From contig CAVQTN010000002.1 of NCBI GenBank assembly GCA_963716585.1, forward strand, positions 868,001 to 932,000: a DNA stretch of 64,000 nucleotides, read 5' to 3'. Within the stretch, counting starts at the first letter, position 1. Each line of letters starts with the position of its first letter. A program made the position numbers and the translations under genes. Of the stretch, positions 15,456 through 24,376 are shown piece after piece. Source of the DNA: JAICUY01 sp963716585 (GTDB lineage: Bacteria > Chloroflexota > Limnocylindria > QHBO01). The notes under the pieces are model-generated. The model was given only the letters and a program-made list of their open reading frames with translations, made no database searches and was not told where the DNA came from.

Positions 15456-16487
15456 ATGAAGCGCATCGGGTTCCTCTCGTTCGGCCACTGGTCGGTTTCG
15501 CCGTACTCGCAGGTTCGCTCGGCGTCCGATGCGCTGAACCAGTCGATCGAGCTTGCGGTCGCCGCAGAGGAGCTCGGCGCGGATGGCGCCTATTTCCGGG
15601 TCCATCACTTCGCACAGCAGCTGGGCTCGCCGTTCCCGCTGCTCGCCGCCGTCGGCGCCCGCACGAAGCGGATCGAGATCGGCACTGCCGTCATCGACAT
15701 GCGCTACGAGAATCCGTTCTACATGGCCGAGGACGCGGGGGCGGCCGACCTCATCGCCGGCGGACGGCTGCAGCTGGGCATCAGCCGCGGCTCGCCGGAG
15801 CAGGTGATCGACGGCTACCGGCACTTCGGCCATCGTGCCGGCCGATGGCGAGACCGATGCCGACATGGCGCGCCGCCACAGCGAGGTATTCCTGGAGCTG
15901 CTCGCCGGGCAAGGGGTTCGCCGACGCCGAATCCGCGGCCGATGTTTCCGAACCCGCCCGGGCTGCTGCGCCTGGAGCCGCACTCCGCCAGGCGCTGCGC
16001 GAGCGCATCTGGTGGGGCGCCGGCTCGAACGCGACGGCGGTGTGGGCGGCGAAGCTCGGGATGAACATGCAGACCTCGACGCTGAAGTTCGACGAGAGCG
16101 GCGCAGCCACTGCACGTCCAGCAGACCGAGCAGATCGAGGCGTTCCTCCAGGCGTGGCGCGAGGCCGGCCATGAGCGCGAGCCGCGCACCTCGGTGAGCC
16201 GCAGCATCTTCGCGCTCGTCGACGACCGCGACCGGATGTACTTCGGCCACGGCCAGCAGGAGAGCGACCAGATCGGCTACATCGATGCGACCAGACGCGC
16301 GCGGTCTTCGGCCGCAGCTACGCCGCCGAGCCGCACGTGCTCGTCGATCAGCTGGCGTGAGGACACCGCGATCGCGGCTGCCGACACGCTGCTGCTGACC
16401 GTGCCGAACCAGCTGGGCGTCGACTACAACGCCCACGCCATCGAGTCGATCCTGCGCTACGTCGCTCCGGAGCTCGGCTGGCGCTGA
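15456..16487 (+). pseudogene. LLM-class flavin-dependent oxidoreductase, multiply frameshifted
   Basis: A bacterial luciferase-like flavin monooxygenase (FMN or F420). It begins MKRIGFLSFGHWSVSPYSQV with IEIGTAVIDMRYENP and LQLGISRGSPEQV in frame 3. The reading then jumps repeatedly (near 15,832; 15,915-15,935; 15,985; 16,110; and a compensating pair between 16,285 and 16,355). Conserved segments PNPRPMFPNPPGLLRLEPHS, RIWWGAGSNATAVWAA, SVSRSIFALVDDRDRM and LLLTVPNQLGVDYNAH stay readable. At least six indels with clean motifs point to poor local sequence quality. Followed 2 bp later by a DinB-family gene. Confidence 0.85.
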
Positions 16488-16489
16488 GC

Positions 16490-17044
16490 ATGGCCGGCTT
16501 CCAGCACGAGGGGCTCGACCAACCGGACGAGGTGCGCCGCAACGTCACCGATTTCCCGGCGACCTCCGACGAACGGGCGACGTTTACCCAGTTCCTGCAG
16601 TTCGTGCGTCTGAGCGTGCAGGCCAAGTGCGTCGGCCTGTCGGAGCCGGACGCCGTCAAGGCGCCCCTGCCAACCTCACCGGCGATGAGCGTAGTGGGCA
16701 TCCTCAGCCATCTGCGCTGGGCCGAAGCCTTCTGGATCGACGTGATGTTTCTCGGCGAGCACAACCATTGGCCGGGAACAGAGCACGACTCCGAGCTGCA
16801 GATGCGGGAAGGTCATGGACGGCCGATCGCGGAGCTGCTCGATGAGTACGTCGCCCAGGCGGCTCACACCGACGACGTGCTCGCGTCGCATGATCTGGAC
16901 GCCGAGGCGGCACGCAAGCATGACGACACCGGCAGACCGATCGCGCTGCGATACATCGTGATGCGCCTGATCGAGGAGACCGCTCACCACAACGGCCACC
17001 TCGACATCCTCCGCGAGCTCGCCGACGGAGTTACCGGCGACTAA
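16490..17044 (+). CDS. DinB/DUF664-family protein
   Basis: 184 aa. The DinB-like four-helix fold is indicated by TFTQFLQFVRLSVQAKCVGL, MSVVGILSHLRWAEAFWID and the C-terminal LIEETAHHNGHLDILRE. The spaced His residues (LSHL, EETAHHNGH) form the usual divalent-metal triad of DUF664. The family is linked to thiol-dependent transferases, but this member has no assigned substrate. Starts 2 bp after the LLM stop. Confidence 0.82.
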   Translation: MAGFQHEGLDQPDEVRRNVTDFPATSDERATFTQFLQFVRLSVQAKCVGLSEPDAVKAPLPTSPAMSVVGILSHLRWAEAFWIDVMFLGEHNHWPGTEHDSELQMREGHGRPIAELLDEYVAQAAHTDDVLASHDLDAEAARKHDDTGRPIALRYIVMRLIEETAHHNGHLDILRELADGVTGD

Positions 17045-17047
17045 AAG

Positions 17048-18216
17048 CTAGAGGTTGCCGCGCTTCGCCTGCTCGATCTCGATCGCCTCGAAGAGCGCCT
17101 TGAAGTTGCCGACGCCAAAGCCGCGCGAGCCATGGCGTTCGATGATCTCGAAGAAGAAGGTCGGCCGATCCTGCACCGGCTTGGTGAAGATCTGCAGCAG
17201 GTAGCCCTCCTCGTCGCGATCGGCCTCGATGCCCAGCTCCTCGAGCGTCTGCATCGGTACGCCGACGTCGCCGACCCGATCCGGCAGCTTCTCGTAGTAG
17301 GCGTGCGGCATGCCCAGGAACTCGACGCCACGCCCCTTCAGCGCCTGCACGGTGCCGACGATGTCGGTGGTGCGCAGCGCGATGTGCTGCGTCCCCTCGT
17401 CGAGGTACCAGTCCAGGAACTCCTGGATCTGGCTCTTCTTCTTGCCGGCCGCCGGCTCGTTGATGGGGAACTTGATGCGCCCGTTGCCGTTCTGCATGAC
17501 CTTGGACATCAGGGCGCTGTACTCGGTGTGGATCACCTTGTCGTCGTAGTGGATCAGCTGGCTGAAGCCGAGCACGTCTCTTGTAGAAGTCGACGAACTT
17601 GTTCATGTCGCCGAGCTCGACGTTGCCGACGCAGTGGTCGACCTCGAGCAGCGTCTGGCCGGTCGCCGCCGGCGGGCGGATTCGTGATCTTGTGGTAGCC
17701 CGGCGCGAAGGTGCCGTGGTAGTCGGAGCGGTCGATGAAGGAGTGGAGCACCTCGCCATAGGTGTGGATCGCGCTGCGGCGCAGCGTGCCCTTCTCGCCC
17801 CGGATCTCGGTCGGCTCCAGGGCTGATCGCGCGCCGCGCTTGGTCGTCTCCCCCCAGGCCGATGCGACGTCGTCGACGGCGAAGGCGATGTCATGCACGC
17901 CGTCACCGTGCTTGCGGACGTGCTCGGCCAGCTCGCCGTCGGGCGTCAGCGGCGCCGTGAAGACGAAGCGGATGTCGTTCTGGACCATGACGTAGCTGGC
18001 CCGATCCCGCACTCCCGTCTCCAGCCCGGCGTAGGCGACCGGCGTGAAGCCCCACAGCGCACGGTAGTAGGCGGCCGCCTGCTTGGCATTCGCCACCCAG
18101 AACTCGACGTGGTCGATGCCGTTGAGCGGCAGGAAGTCCTGCGCCTCGGCGGCGGCGTTCGGATTGAGGTGAGCGCCGCTCTGGTTGGCGGCACCGCGGG
18201 TGATCGTATCGGTCAT
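17048..18216 (-). pseudogene. hpd: 4-hydroxyphenylpyruvate dioxygenase, frameshifted
   Basis: Converts 4-hydroxyphenylpyruvate to homogentisate. The N-terminal half (NGIDHVEFWVANAKQAAAYY to TFAPGYHKI) is intact from the ATG at 18214-18216, which has AAGGAG about 10 nt upstream. The frame changes near 17,680 in a GGCGGGCGG run, carrying LLEVDHCVGNVELGDMNKF. It changes back near 17,578 for the rest. The iron ligands are present: His in VDHCVGNV, His in GTQHIALRT and Glu in FFEIIERHG. With all catalytic residues kept, indel error is the simpler reading. Nearly abuts the convergent DinB gene. Confidence 0.9.
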
Positions 18217-18248
18217 GGTCAGGTGGGCTCCTTGGGAGGCTTCTGATT

Positions 18249-19019
18249 CTAGCCGGTGGCCGCGTCGGCCTCCGCGGACGGCACCTGCACACCGAGCGCC
18301 ACGGTGATCATGCGTTCGACCGCTGCCCCGAGCTCCTCGGGCGAGAGATACGTCTCCTCCGAGGTGGCCTCCTCGGACAGGACGTCGCTCACCGTCAGGA
18401 GGCACGCGGCCCGGATGCCCGCACGCGCCGCCAGGTAGAAGAGCGCCGAGGCCTCCATCTCGAGCGCCAGCACGCCCCGCTCCCGCCACCTCGTGGCGTA
18501 GTCCGCATCGGGGTTGTAGAAGACATCGACCGATGCGACCTGGCCAACGTGGGCCTTGATGCCTGCCGCCTCCGCGGCGTGGTACAGCGCGTGGGTCAGG
18601 GCAAAATCGGGCGCCGGCGCGTAGGACTCGCCGTGGAGGTAGGCCTGCGTCGTTCCATCGGTCGCTGCGGCGCTGCTGGCGATGACGAGGTCACCGGTGT
18701 GCAGCCCGGGCGCGATGCCGCCGCAGGTGCCGACCCGGATGAGCTGCTGTGCGCCGAGACGGAGAAGCTCCTCGACCACGATGCTCAGGCTGGGGGTGCC
18801 CATGCCGCTGGTCTGGACGCTCACGGGCCGGCCCTCGTAGCTGCCGGTGAAGCCGAGCATGCCGCGGTTGGCGTTCACAAGCCGCGTGCGCCCGTCGGCG
18901 ATGGCCTGCGCGCCGCCATCGAATCGCTCGGCGATCTTGCGCGCCCGATTCGGGTCGCCCGGCAACAGGATCAGCGGCGCGTAGTCGCCCGGCTCGGCGT
19001 GAAGGTGCAGCTGTGGCAT
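18249..19019 (-). CDS. nucleoside phosphorylase (DeoD/Udp family)
   Basis: 256 aa. PNP/UDP phosphorylase family: LLPGDPNRARKIAERF, SGMGTPSLSIVVEELLRLGA, RVGTCGGIAPGLHTGDLVIA and LEMEASALFYLAARAG, the last being the ribose/base-site signature. Cleaves purine or pyrimidine nucleosides with phosphate. The base preference cannot be read with confidence. ATG at 19017-19019 has TAGGCT (minus, 19027-19032) 7 nt upstream, the leaderless pattern. Thematically linked to the ECF transporter and nucleoside hydrolase at 22-26 kb. Confidence 0.88.
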   Translation of the reverse strand: MPQLHLHAEPGDYAPLILLPGDPNRARKIAERFDGGAQAIADGRTRLVNANRGMLGFTGSYEGRPVSVQTSGMGTPSLSIVVEELLRLGAQQLIRVGTCGGIAPGLHTGDLVIASSAAATDGTTQAYLHGESYAPAPDFALTHALYHAAEAAGIKAHVGQVASVDVFYNPDADYATRWRERGVLALEMEASALFYLAARAGIRAACLLTVSDVLSEEATSEETYLSPEELGAAVERMITVALGVQVPSAEADAATG

Positions 19020-19038
19020 GCGGGCTAGCCTACCGCGC

Positions 19039-19749
19039 TCACCCGATCGTCGGCGCCTCCCCTTCCGCGATCTCCCTTGCCAGACGCGCCGCATATTCGG
19101 GTTGATGATTCTCGATCGCCTCGAACAGGCGCCCGTGCAGCTGGTCAAGGTGATCGTTCGCACGCTGCCGTGCCGCGTCTCCTCGCAATGCCGCTTCGAG
19201 CCGACGGCAGGCAACGGCATGCAGCGCGCCAGCGAAGCTGTCGCCGCTTCGGATCAGCACGGCCCGGTGAAACTCCAGGTCAGTCCGGATGTAGTCCTCG
19301 GGCCACCCCCTTCGCCCAAATCGGCGCTCCGCGTGGGCGTCCAAGAGTCGATCCTGCGCCTCGACGAAGGCGGGTCGCCTCTCGCGTCTGGCCGCCGCCC
19401 TCGCGGCCTCGACCTCCAAGAGCCGCCTGAGATTCTTCATGTCGGAGACCGACGCGCGCCTCAAAGCGACGACGTTGGCTCGATGTGATCCCGGACCGTT
19501 CATGACAAACGTGCCAGCCCCGTGCTCAAGCCTGATGACACCGAGATACGCCAGGACCTGGAGGGCTTGCCGCATCGTTCCAACACTCACGCCGAACAGC
19601 CTTGCGAGCTTCGGGATCGCTGGCAATCGATCGTGGTCGCCCAGTAGGCCGAGCACGATGTCGCGACGGATCGCGTCGGCGAGCTGCGGCACCAGCGCTC
19701 GGCGCGACACCGGACGGAACAGGGCGGCTTCGGGCCATGAAGTGTTCAC
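19039..19749 (-). CDS. GntR-family regulator with FCD-type domain
   Basis: 236 aa. Winged HTH at residues ~15-85 (LADAIRRDIVLGLLGDHDRL, LARLFGVSVGTMRQALQVL, GAGTFV). An FadR C-terminal-like helical domain follows (MKNLRRLLEVEAARAAARR, LEFHRAVLIRSGD). GTG at 19747-19749 is used as the start and lies inside a perfect palindrome. A later in-frame GTG (protein VSRRALVPQLADAI) is an alternative. Target genes are unknown; it sits next to the nucleoside phosphorylase. Confidence 0.82.
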   Translation of the reverse strand: MNTSWPEAALFRPVSRRALVPQLADAIRRDIVLGLLGDHDRLPAIPKLARLFGVSVGTMRQALQVLAYLGVIRLEHGAGTFVMNGPGSHRANVVALRRASVSDMKNLRRLLEVEAARAAARRERRPAFVEAQDRLLDAHAERRFGRRGWPEDYIRTDLEFHRAVLIRSGDSFAGALHAVACRRLEAALRGDAARQRANDHLDQLHGRLFEAIENHQPEYAARLAREIAEGEAPTIG

Positions 19750-19758
19750 TCTGTGAAC
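19744..19758. promoter_or_regulatory. palindrome GTTCAC-tct-GTGAAC at GntR start
   Basis: Perfect 6-bp arms with a 3-bp spacer. The palindrome covers the GTG start codon of the GntR gene, so a bound regulator would block its own expression. Autoregulation is inference from position and from the size of GntR operators. Confidence 0.45.
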
Positions 19759-19848
19759 TGTTGCACGCCACCCCGTACCAGCGGGTTATCGCGGCGTTAT
19801 CGGAAGCGCTGACGCCGGCTCTCGCGACAAGCGGGTAGCATCTTGAGC

Positions 19849-20667
19849 GTGACCATCCAGGACGACCTTGCATTCGCGACCGAGCTGGCGCGACGCGCGG
19901 GGGAGGTGCTGACCGACGGCTACGAGAAGGTCGGGCGCATCGATTACAAGAGCAAGCGCGACGTGGTGACCGATGTCGACTTCCGCAGCGAGGCGTTGGT
20001 GCTCGAGGCGATCCGCGGCGAGCATCCGACCGACGCGATCCTTGCCGAGGAGTCGGGCAAGCACGAGAGCAAGGCTGGCGCGCGCGGAGCGCAGCGGCTG
20101 TGGATCATCGATCCGCTGGACGGGACGGTGAACTACGCCAACGGGATCCCGTTCTTCTGCGTCAGCATCGGGCTTGTGGCCGATGGAGCACCGGCGGTGG
20201 GCGTCATCTTCGACCCCGCCCGTGACGACCTGTTCAGCGCGACCGCCGATGGGCCGGCCTGCCTCAACGGTGAGCGGATCACGGCATCGGACAAGGACCA
20301 GCTCAGCGACTGGGTCGTGAGCCTCGCGATGGTGGGCCGAGGCGGAATCACCGCCGAACGACGGGTGAGCCGCGCGGTGCGCATCCATCGCCGGATGGGG
20401 AGCGCGGCCTTGTCGCTCGCCTACGTCGGATCGGGGCGCTTCGATGCCTTCGTGCAAAACGGCGGGCTCTCTCCATGGGACGTCGCGGCCGCCGGGCTGA
20501 TCGCCGAGCGCAGCGGCGCGCGCGTCACGGACCTGCACGGCGGGGAGTGGTGGGCCACGGCCAGCCGCGGCAGGACGGTGAGCATTGTTGCTGCCCCGCA
20601 GCGCCATTACGCCGAGCTGCTCTCGATTCTCGGCGCGGCCGGCGCCAGGGAACGCGAGCGGACCTAG
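19849..20667 (+). CDS. inositol monophosphatase family protein
   Basis: 272 aa from the GTG at 19849. Mg-dependent phosphatase of inositol-1-P or related phosphates. Motif 1 is WIIDPLDGTVNYANGIPFFC and motif 2 is LSPWDVAAAGLIAERSGA. AEESG supplies the further metal Glu. GTG 19849 is preferred over the upstream TTG at 19843 because TAGCAT (19836-19841) ends exactly 7 nt before it, the recurrent leaderless spacing. Could also act as histidinol phosphatase or a nucleotidase of the same superfamily. Confidence 0.87.
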   Translation: MTIQDDLAFATELARRAGEVLTDGYEKVGRIDYKSKRDVVTDVDFRSEALVLEAIRGEHPTDAILAEESGKHESKAGARGAQRLWIIDPLDGTVNYANGIPFFCVSIGLVADGAPAVGVIFDPARDDLFSATADGPACLNGERITASDKDQLSDWVVSLAMVGRGGITAERRVSRAVRIHRRMGSAALSLAYVGSGRFDAFVQNGGLSPWDVAAAGLIAERSGARVTDLHGGEWWATASRGRTVSIVAAPQRHYAELLSILGAAGARERERT

Positions 20668-21326
20668 CCGCCGGCGCCGCTCGCTTCGCTCAGCACCGTC
20701 GCGAACATCGCCAGGGTCCGCGCGGTGGCTCCCCAGATGTGCTGGCCGGCATAGCGATACACGGCGGCGCTGAGCCGCCAGCCCGGGCCGCTGAACTCCT
20801 CATCGCCGACGATCTCATCGGTCAGGATCAGCCGCAGCGGAAGCTCGAGCAGCGCCGCGACCTCGTCGGTCTGGGGGTGGAGGTCCGGCCGGGCAGCCAT
20901 GGTGGCCACGAACGGTCGCAGCTCGAAGTTGGAGACCGGGATCCAGATGTCGTCGAGGCTGCCGGCGACCCGCACCGAGCCCGGCAGCAGCCCGATCTCC
21001 TCCCACGCCTCGCGCAGCGCGGCGGCCTCGCGGCTGGCATCCGACGGATCGACCGCCCCACCTGGCAGCGACACCTCCCCGGCGTGCGTGCGCATGTCGG
21101 CGCGCCGCAGGGTGAGCGGCACGACCAGCTCGCCGTCCAGGCCCGGATGCACCAGCAGCAGGGTCGACGCGGCACGCGGCGGGGGCAGCGTGCCCCGGGC
21201 CGGAGTGACGCCGGATCGGACGCGCGGGGAGAAGCGGGGATCGACCATGATCGGCCGCCGAGCGTGTGCCAGCGCCGATGCGATGGTCTCCTGCCACCCG
21301 TCCTGACCGCGTACTATCTGGTCCAT
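20664..21326 (-). CDS. CoA pyrophosphatase-type Nudix hydrolase
   Basis: 220 aa. The Nudix box has the CoA-diphosphatase form: VSLPGGAVDPSD, then EAAALREAWEEIGL. The neighbouring UPF0035-like segment is GELVVPLTLRRADMRTHAGE. Cleaves CoA or other nucleoside-diphosphate derivatives. ATG (21324-21326) shares the tetramer CATG with the divergent gene's ATG. GGGAGAG just upstream can serve as Shine-Dalgarno. Overlaps the IMPase stop by 4 bp on the opposite strand. Confidence 0.87.
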   Translation of the reverse strand: MDQIVRGQDGWQETIASALAHARRPIMVDPRFSPRVRSGVTPARGTLPPPRAASTLLLVHPGLDGELVVPLTLRRADMRTHAGEVSLPGGAVDPSDASREAAALREAWEEIGLLPGSVRVAGSLDDIWIPVSNFELRPFVATMAARPDLHPQTDEVAALLELPLRLILTDEIVGDEEFSGPGWRLSAAVYRYAGQHIWGATARTLAMFATVLSEASGAGG

Positions 21327-21771
21327 GACTCTCCCGGGAAGCGTCGATCGTGACGACCGCGTGCGCAGCGCACTGTATCGGACTCGCCTGCTCATCAACC
21401 GCACGCCGCACCTGACGAAGGCGACGCGGCGAGAAGCGAACCGAGCCCTGGACTTGCTGGAAAGCCAGCTGGGCCTCAACCGGATCAGCACCTCTGAGGC
21501 GATGCGCGGCATGGAGCTGCTGAACCGCTCGGCGCCATCGCTGATGTTCGGCCTGCTGAGCGACGCTGCTTTCGCCGACCGGTTCGGCCCGGCTCTGCTG
21601 CGCCTGGGCCTGCGTGGCATCGACCAGCGGCTGGACGAGGTCGCCTCGAGCGTCATGGCCGAGCCGATTCCCGGACCAACCGGCACGCGCCGGCATCGTG
21701 ACGACCTCCCGCCGGAGCAGCGAACCGATGCCGAGGGGCGACAGCTCCCTCCGCCGCCCGGATTCTACTGA
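21325..21771 (+). CDS. hypothetical protein, helical
   Basis: 148 aa, no family recognised. Predominantly helical and charged (RVRSALYRTRLLINRTPHLT, TKATRREANRALDLLESQLG), with a Pro-rich C-terminus ending PPPPGFY. No membrane segment. TACTAT (21312-21317) ends 7 nt before the ATG, so the gene is probably leaderless. Its first codon overlaps that of the divergent Nudix gene. Lies upstream of the ECF operon but separated by 130 bp. Confidence 0.65.
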   Translation: MTLPGSVDRDDRVRSALYRTRLLINRTPHLTKATRREANRALDLLESQLGLNRISTSEAMRGMELLNRSAPSLMFGLLSDAAFADRFGPALLRLGLRGIDQRLDEVASSVMAEPIPGPTGTRRHRDDLPPEQRTDAEGRQLPPPPGFY

Positions 21772-21862
21772 GCCACTGGCCGTCACATGCGGCTGGCGTT
21801 GCGCAGCAGGGAGGCGTGACGAGCGGCTTGGCCGTGTGGCAACCTAGGAGGGGGCGGATCCG

Positions 21863-21879
21863 GCGCCCGGTTCGGGCGC
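21863..21879. other. short GC hairpin in the ECF operon leader
   Basis: GCGCCCG-gtt-CGGGCGC, a perfect 7-bp stem, 23 bp upstream of the S-component ATG. GGAGG lies between the hairpin and the ATG. The 130-bp leader was checked for TPP, FMN, preQ1 and cobalamin riboswitch signatures by eye and shows none. Its role is unknown. Confidence 0.35.
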
Positions 21880-21901
21880 GGCAGCGCGCGGAGGGCACAT
21901 C

Positions 21902-22729
21902 ATGTCCTGGCTCTCGAGGCAGTTCCCGACACGGGTCATTGCGCTCATACCGGTCGCGATCGCCATCAACATCGTCCTGGGTTACACCGTTCAGACAGTC
22001 CTGAAGCTCCCGATCTACCTGGATTCGATCGGCACCATCCTGGTTGGCGTCCTGGCTGGACCAATCGCCGGGGCGGTGACTGGCTTCGCCTCGAACATCA
22101 TCTGGCAGTACGCACCCGGCATCGGTGGCGGGACGATCGGTCCATTCGCCATCACCGCGGCGGTCATCGGCATTCTGGCCGGCGTGTGGGGCTACCTCGG
22201 CGTGTACCGCCCACGTCCGGCCGAGGGGCCCAGGCTCTGGCTCGCCGCGCTGGTGGGAGTGGCGATCATCGTGTTGCTCGCCTCGCGCATCTACAACAAC
22301 CCCGCGTACACCAACCCTGACATCGGAGGCTATCCCGACTGGGTCTTTACCGCCGCAATTGTGATCACCGTGGTCGCCGCGCTGGTCGTCGCAGGCTTCA
22401 TCATGCTGCGGCATGACACGGCTGGCGCGTGGGTGGCGGTCGCCGGCGCGATCACCGGCATCGTGGCCGCCATCATTTCGGCACCGATCGCCGCCTACGT
22501 CTTCGGTGGCGTGACCGGCAGCGGTACCGACGTCCTCGTCGCCGCCCTGCGCCAGGGCGGCAGTGACGTCTTCAATGCGTCGCTCGGGCAGGGCTTGTTC
22601 AGCGATCCCATCGACAAGACCATCACCAGCTTCGTCGTCTTCATCGTGCTGGCCAGCCTGTCGCGGCGCGTCGTGGCGCGTTTTCCCCTTGGCGAGCGGG
22701 TCGTGAGCCCCGAGCCCACCACTGGCTGA
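21902..22729 (+). CDS. ECF transporter S component (substrate-binding membrane subunit)
   Basis: 275 aa with about six hydrophobic segments. LPIYLDSIGTILVGVLAGPI followed by AGAVTGFASNIIW is the typical ECF S-component core. It is followed at once by the T component and two ATPases, giving a complete dedicated ECF cassette. GGAGG upstream of the ATG. Substrate is not defined by sequence. The neighbouring nucleoside hydrolase and phosphorylase make a nucleoside or nucleobase plausible, with vitamins the default alternative. Confidence 0.83.
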   Translation: MSWLSRQFPTRVIALIPVAIAINIVLGYTVQTVLKLPIYLDSIGTILVGVLAGPIAGAVTGFASNIIWQYAPGIGGGTIGPFAITAAVIGILAGVWGYLGVYRPRPAEGPRLWLAALVGVAIIVLLASRIYNNPAYTNPDIGGYPDWVFTAAIVITVVAALVVAGFIMLRHDTAGAWVAVAGAITGIVAAIISAPIAAYVFGGVTGSGTDVLVAALRQGGSDVFNASLGQGLFSDPIDKTITSFVVFIVLASLSRRVVARFPLGERVVSPEPTTG

Positions 22730-22742
22730 GGGCCGGCCGTTC

Positions 22743-23573
22743 GTGCGCGACGACCCGGCGGAATCGGCTCTCGAGACTGGTCCGCCGGGCGTCCCCGCCT
22801 TCGTCCAGCGGCCGCCGCAGGGAGCCTATCGCCGCCTTAACCCGAGCACCAAGCTCGTCATCGCGGTGGTCGAGGCGTTGATCGCGTTCGTGCTCCGTGG
22901 CTGGACCGGATTGTCAGTCGTGCTCGCGATCGTCGTCCTCACCGCGGTCGTGGCGCGGATCGGTCGTGCGATGCTGCCGTTCGTCGTGGCCACTGTCCCG
23001 CTCATCGCCTCGATCCTGCTCGTCAACACGTTCCTCTACCCGGGCGCCACCGACGTCATCGTGCGCATCGGTCCTCTCGCGCCCACCTGGAGCGGCCTGG
23101 AATTCGCCACGCAGGCGGCCCTGCGCGTCGTGGCCTTCGCGCTGTCGGTGGCGGTCTTCGGGCTGACCACTCGGCCGGATGACCTCGTCGCGGACCTCGA
23201 GCGGCGCGGGCTCGGCCGGCGCGTGGGGTTCGTGGTGAGCGCCACGCTGCGCACCGTGCCGCGCATCCTGCAGCGCGCCGGCGAGATCACCGAGGCGCAG
23301 CGCGCACGAGGGATGGACACCGAGGGCCGCATCTGGCGGCGGCTGCGGGGGGTGTTGCCGCTTGCGGGACCGCTGGTCTTCGGAGCGCTGACCGATGTCG
23401 AGGAGCAGGCGATGGCGCTCGAGGCACGCGGCTTCTCGGCGCCCATGCGGCGCACCGTGCTCCGTCGCTTTCCCGATAGCGGCGCCGAGCGCGGCCTGCG
23501 CTGGCTGCTGCTCCTGCTCCTCATCGTTATCGTGACCCTCTCGGTAGGCGGCCGCCTCGAGTTTCTGCCGTGA
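22743..23573 (+). CDS. ecfT: ECF transporter T component (EcfT)
   Basis: 276 aa energy-coupling membrane protein. The start NPSTKLVIAVVEALIAFVL is typical. Both cytoplasmic coupling motifs with the Ala-Arg-Gly signature are present, in AQRARGMDTEG and ALEARGFSAP. These helices dock in the grooves of the two ATPases. GTG start 13 bp after the S-component stop. Its last 4 bp overlap the next gene's start. Confidence 0.9.
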   Translation: MRDDPAESALETGPPGVPAFVQRPPQGAYRRLNPSTKLVIAVVEALIAFVLRGWTGLSVVLAIVVLTAVVARIGRAMLPFVVATVPLIASILLVNTFLYPGATDVIVRIGPLAPTWSGLEFATQAALRVVAFALSVAVFGLTTRPDDLVADLERRGLGRRVGFVVSATLRTVPRILQRAGEITEAQRARGMDTEGRIWRRLRGVLPLAGPLVFGALTDVEEQAMALEARGFSAPMRRTVLRRFPDSGAERGLRWLLLLLLIVIVTLSVGGRLEFLP

Positions 23574-24376
23574 CCCTCATCCTTCGCGACGTGCGCTACC
23601 GATACGCTGGAGCGGCTCAGCCCGCGCTCGATGGCGTGACCCTCGAGCTAAAGCCCGGACGTGTGCTGGGAGTCATCGGAGCCAACCAGGCCGGAAAGTC
23701 GACCCTGTGCCTGGTCGCCGCGGGGCTGGCACCGGCGACGATCGGGGGCAAGTTGGATGGCGAGGTCGTCATCGACGGGGTGATGACCAGCCAAGCGCGG
23801 CCCCACGAGCTGGCGCAGCGCTGTGGGATCCTGTTCCAGAACCCTTCGAACCAGCTGTCGGGGACGAGCTCCTCCGTGTGGGAGGAGGTGGCATTTGGTC
23901 CGCGCAACCTGGGCCTGCCGATCGACGAGGTCGTGGCGCGCGTCAACACGGCGCTGCGGGCGCTGACCATCGACTCGCTCGCCGAGCGCGATCCAGAGCG
24001 ACTCTCGGGCGGTCAGGCGCAGCTCGTGGCATTGGCCGGCGTCCTGGCGCTGCGCCCGGCGTACCTGCTCCTCGACGAACCGACCAGCCAGCTCGACCCG
24101 CAGGGAACGCACCTCGTGGCCCGGGCGATCGGCGACCTCGCTCAGCGCACCGGAACGGGCGTCCTGGTCGTCGAGCACAAGACGGATCTCCTGCAGCGCA
24201 TCAGTAGCGAGGTGGCTGTCCTCGCCGCTGGCTCGCTCGCCGCCTTCGGCGACGCGATCGTGGTCCTCGCCGACCCGCGGCTCGAGGAATGGGGCGTCGA
24301 GCCGCCCTCGAGCGTGCGCATCGAGCGTGCGGCGCAACGCGCCGGGGTACGGCTGCCAAGCGAGGTGGGCGCATGA
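23570..24376 (+). CDS. ECF transporter ATPase EcfA (first)
   Basis: 268 aa ABC ATPase. Walker A GANQAGKST (second Gly of the usual motif replaced by Ala), Q-loop LFQNPSNQLSG, signature LSGGQ and Walker B YLLLDEPTSQLDP, with a terminal His in VVEHKTD. GTG start overlaps the EcfT stop (GTGA). It forms the ATPase heterodimer with the next gene product. Confidence 0.92.
   Translation: MTLILRDVRYRYAGAAQPALDGVTLELKPGRVLGVIGANQAGKSTLCLVAAGLAPATIGGKLDGEVVIDGVMTSQARPHELAQRCGILFQNPSNQLSGTSSSVWEEVAFGPRNLGLPIDEVVARVNTALRALTIDSLAERDPERLSGGQAQLVALAGVLALRPAYLLLDEPTSQLDPQGTHLVARAIGDLAQRTGTGVLVVEHKTDLLQRISSEVAVLAAGSLAAFGDAIVVLADPRLEEWGVEPPSSVRIERAAQRAGVRLPSEVGA

Noticed and set aside
14360..17700. Genuine pseudogenisation of tyrosine degradation (FAH, HPPD)
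   Set aside because: All metal ligands and motifs persist across frames and homogentisate dioxygenase is intact, so sequencing indels explain the data better. Not excluded without reads.
21772..21901. Riboswitch in the ECF operon leader
   Set aside because: Only a 7-bp hairpin is evident; no TPP, FMN, preQ1, THF or cobalamin consensus was seen.
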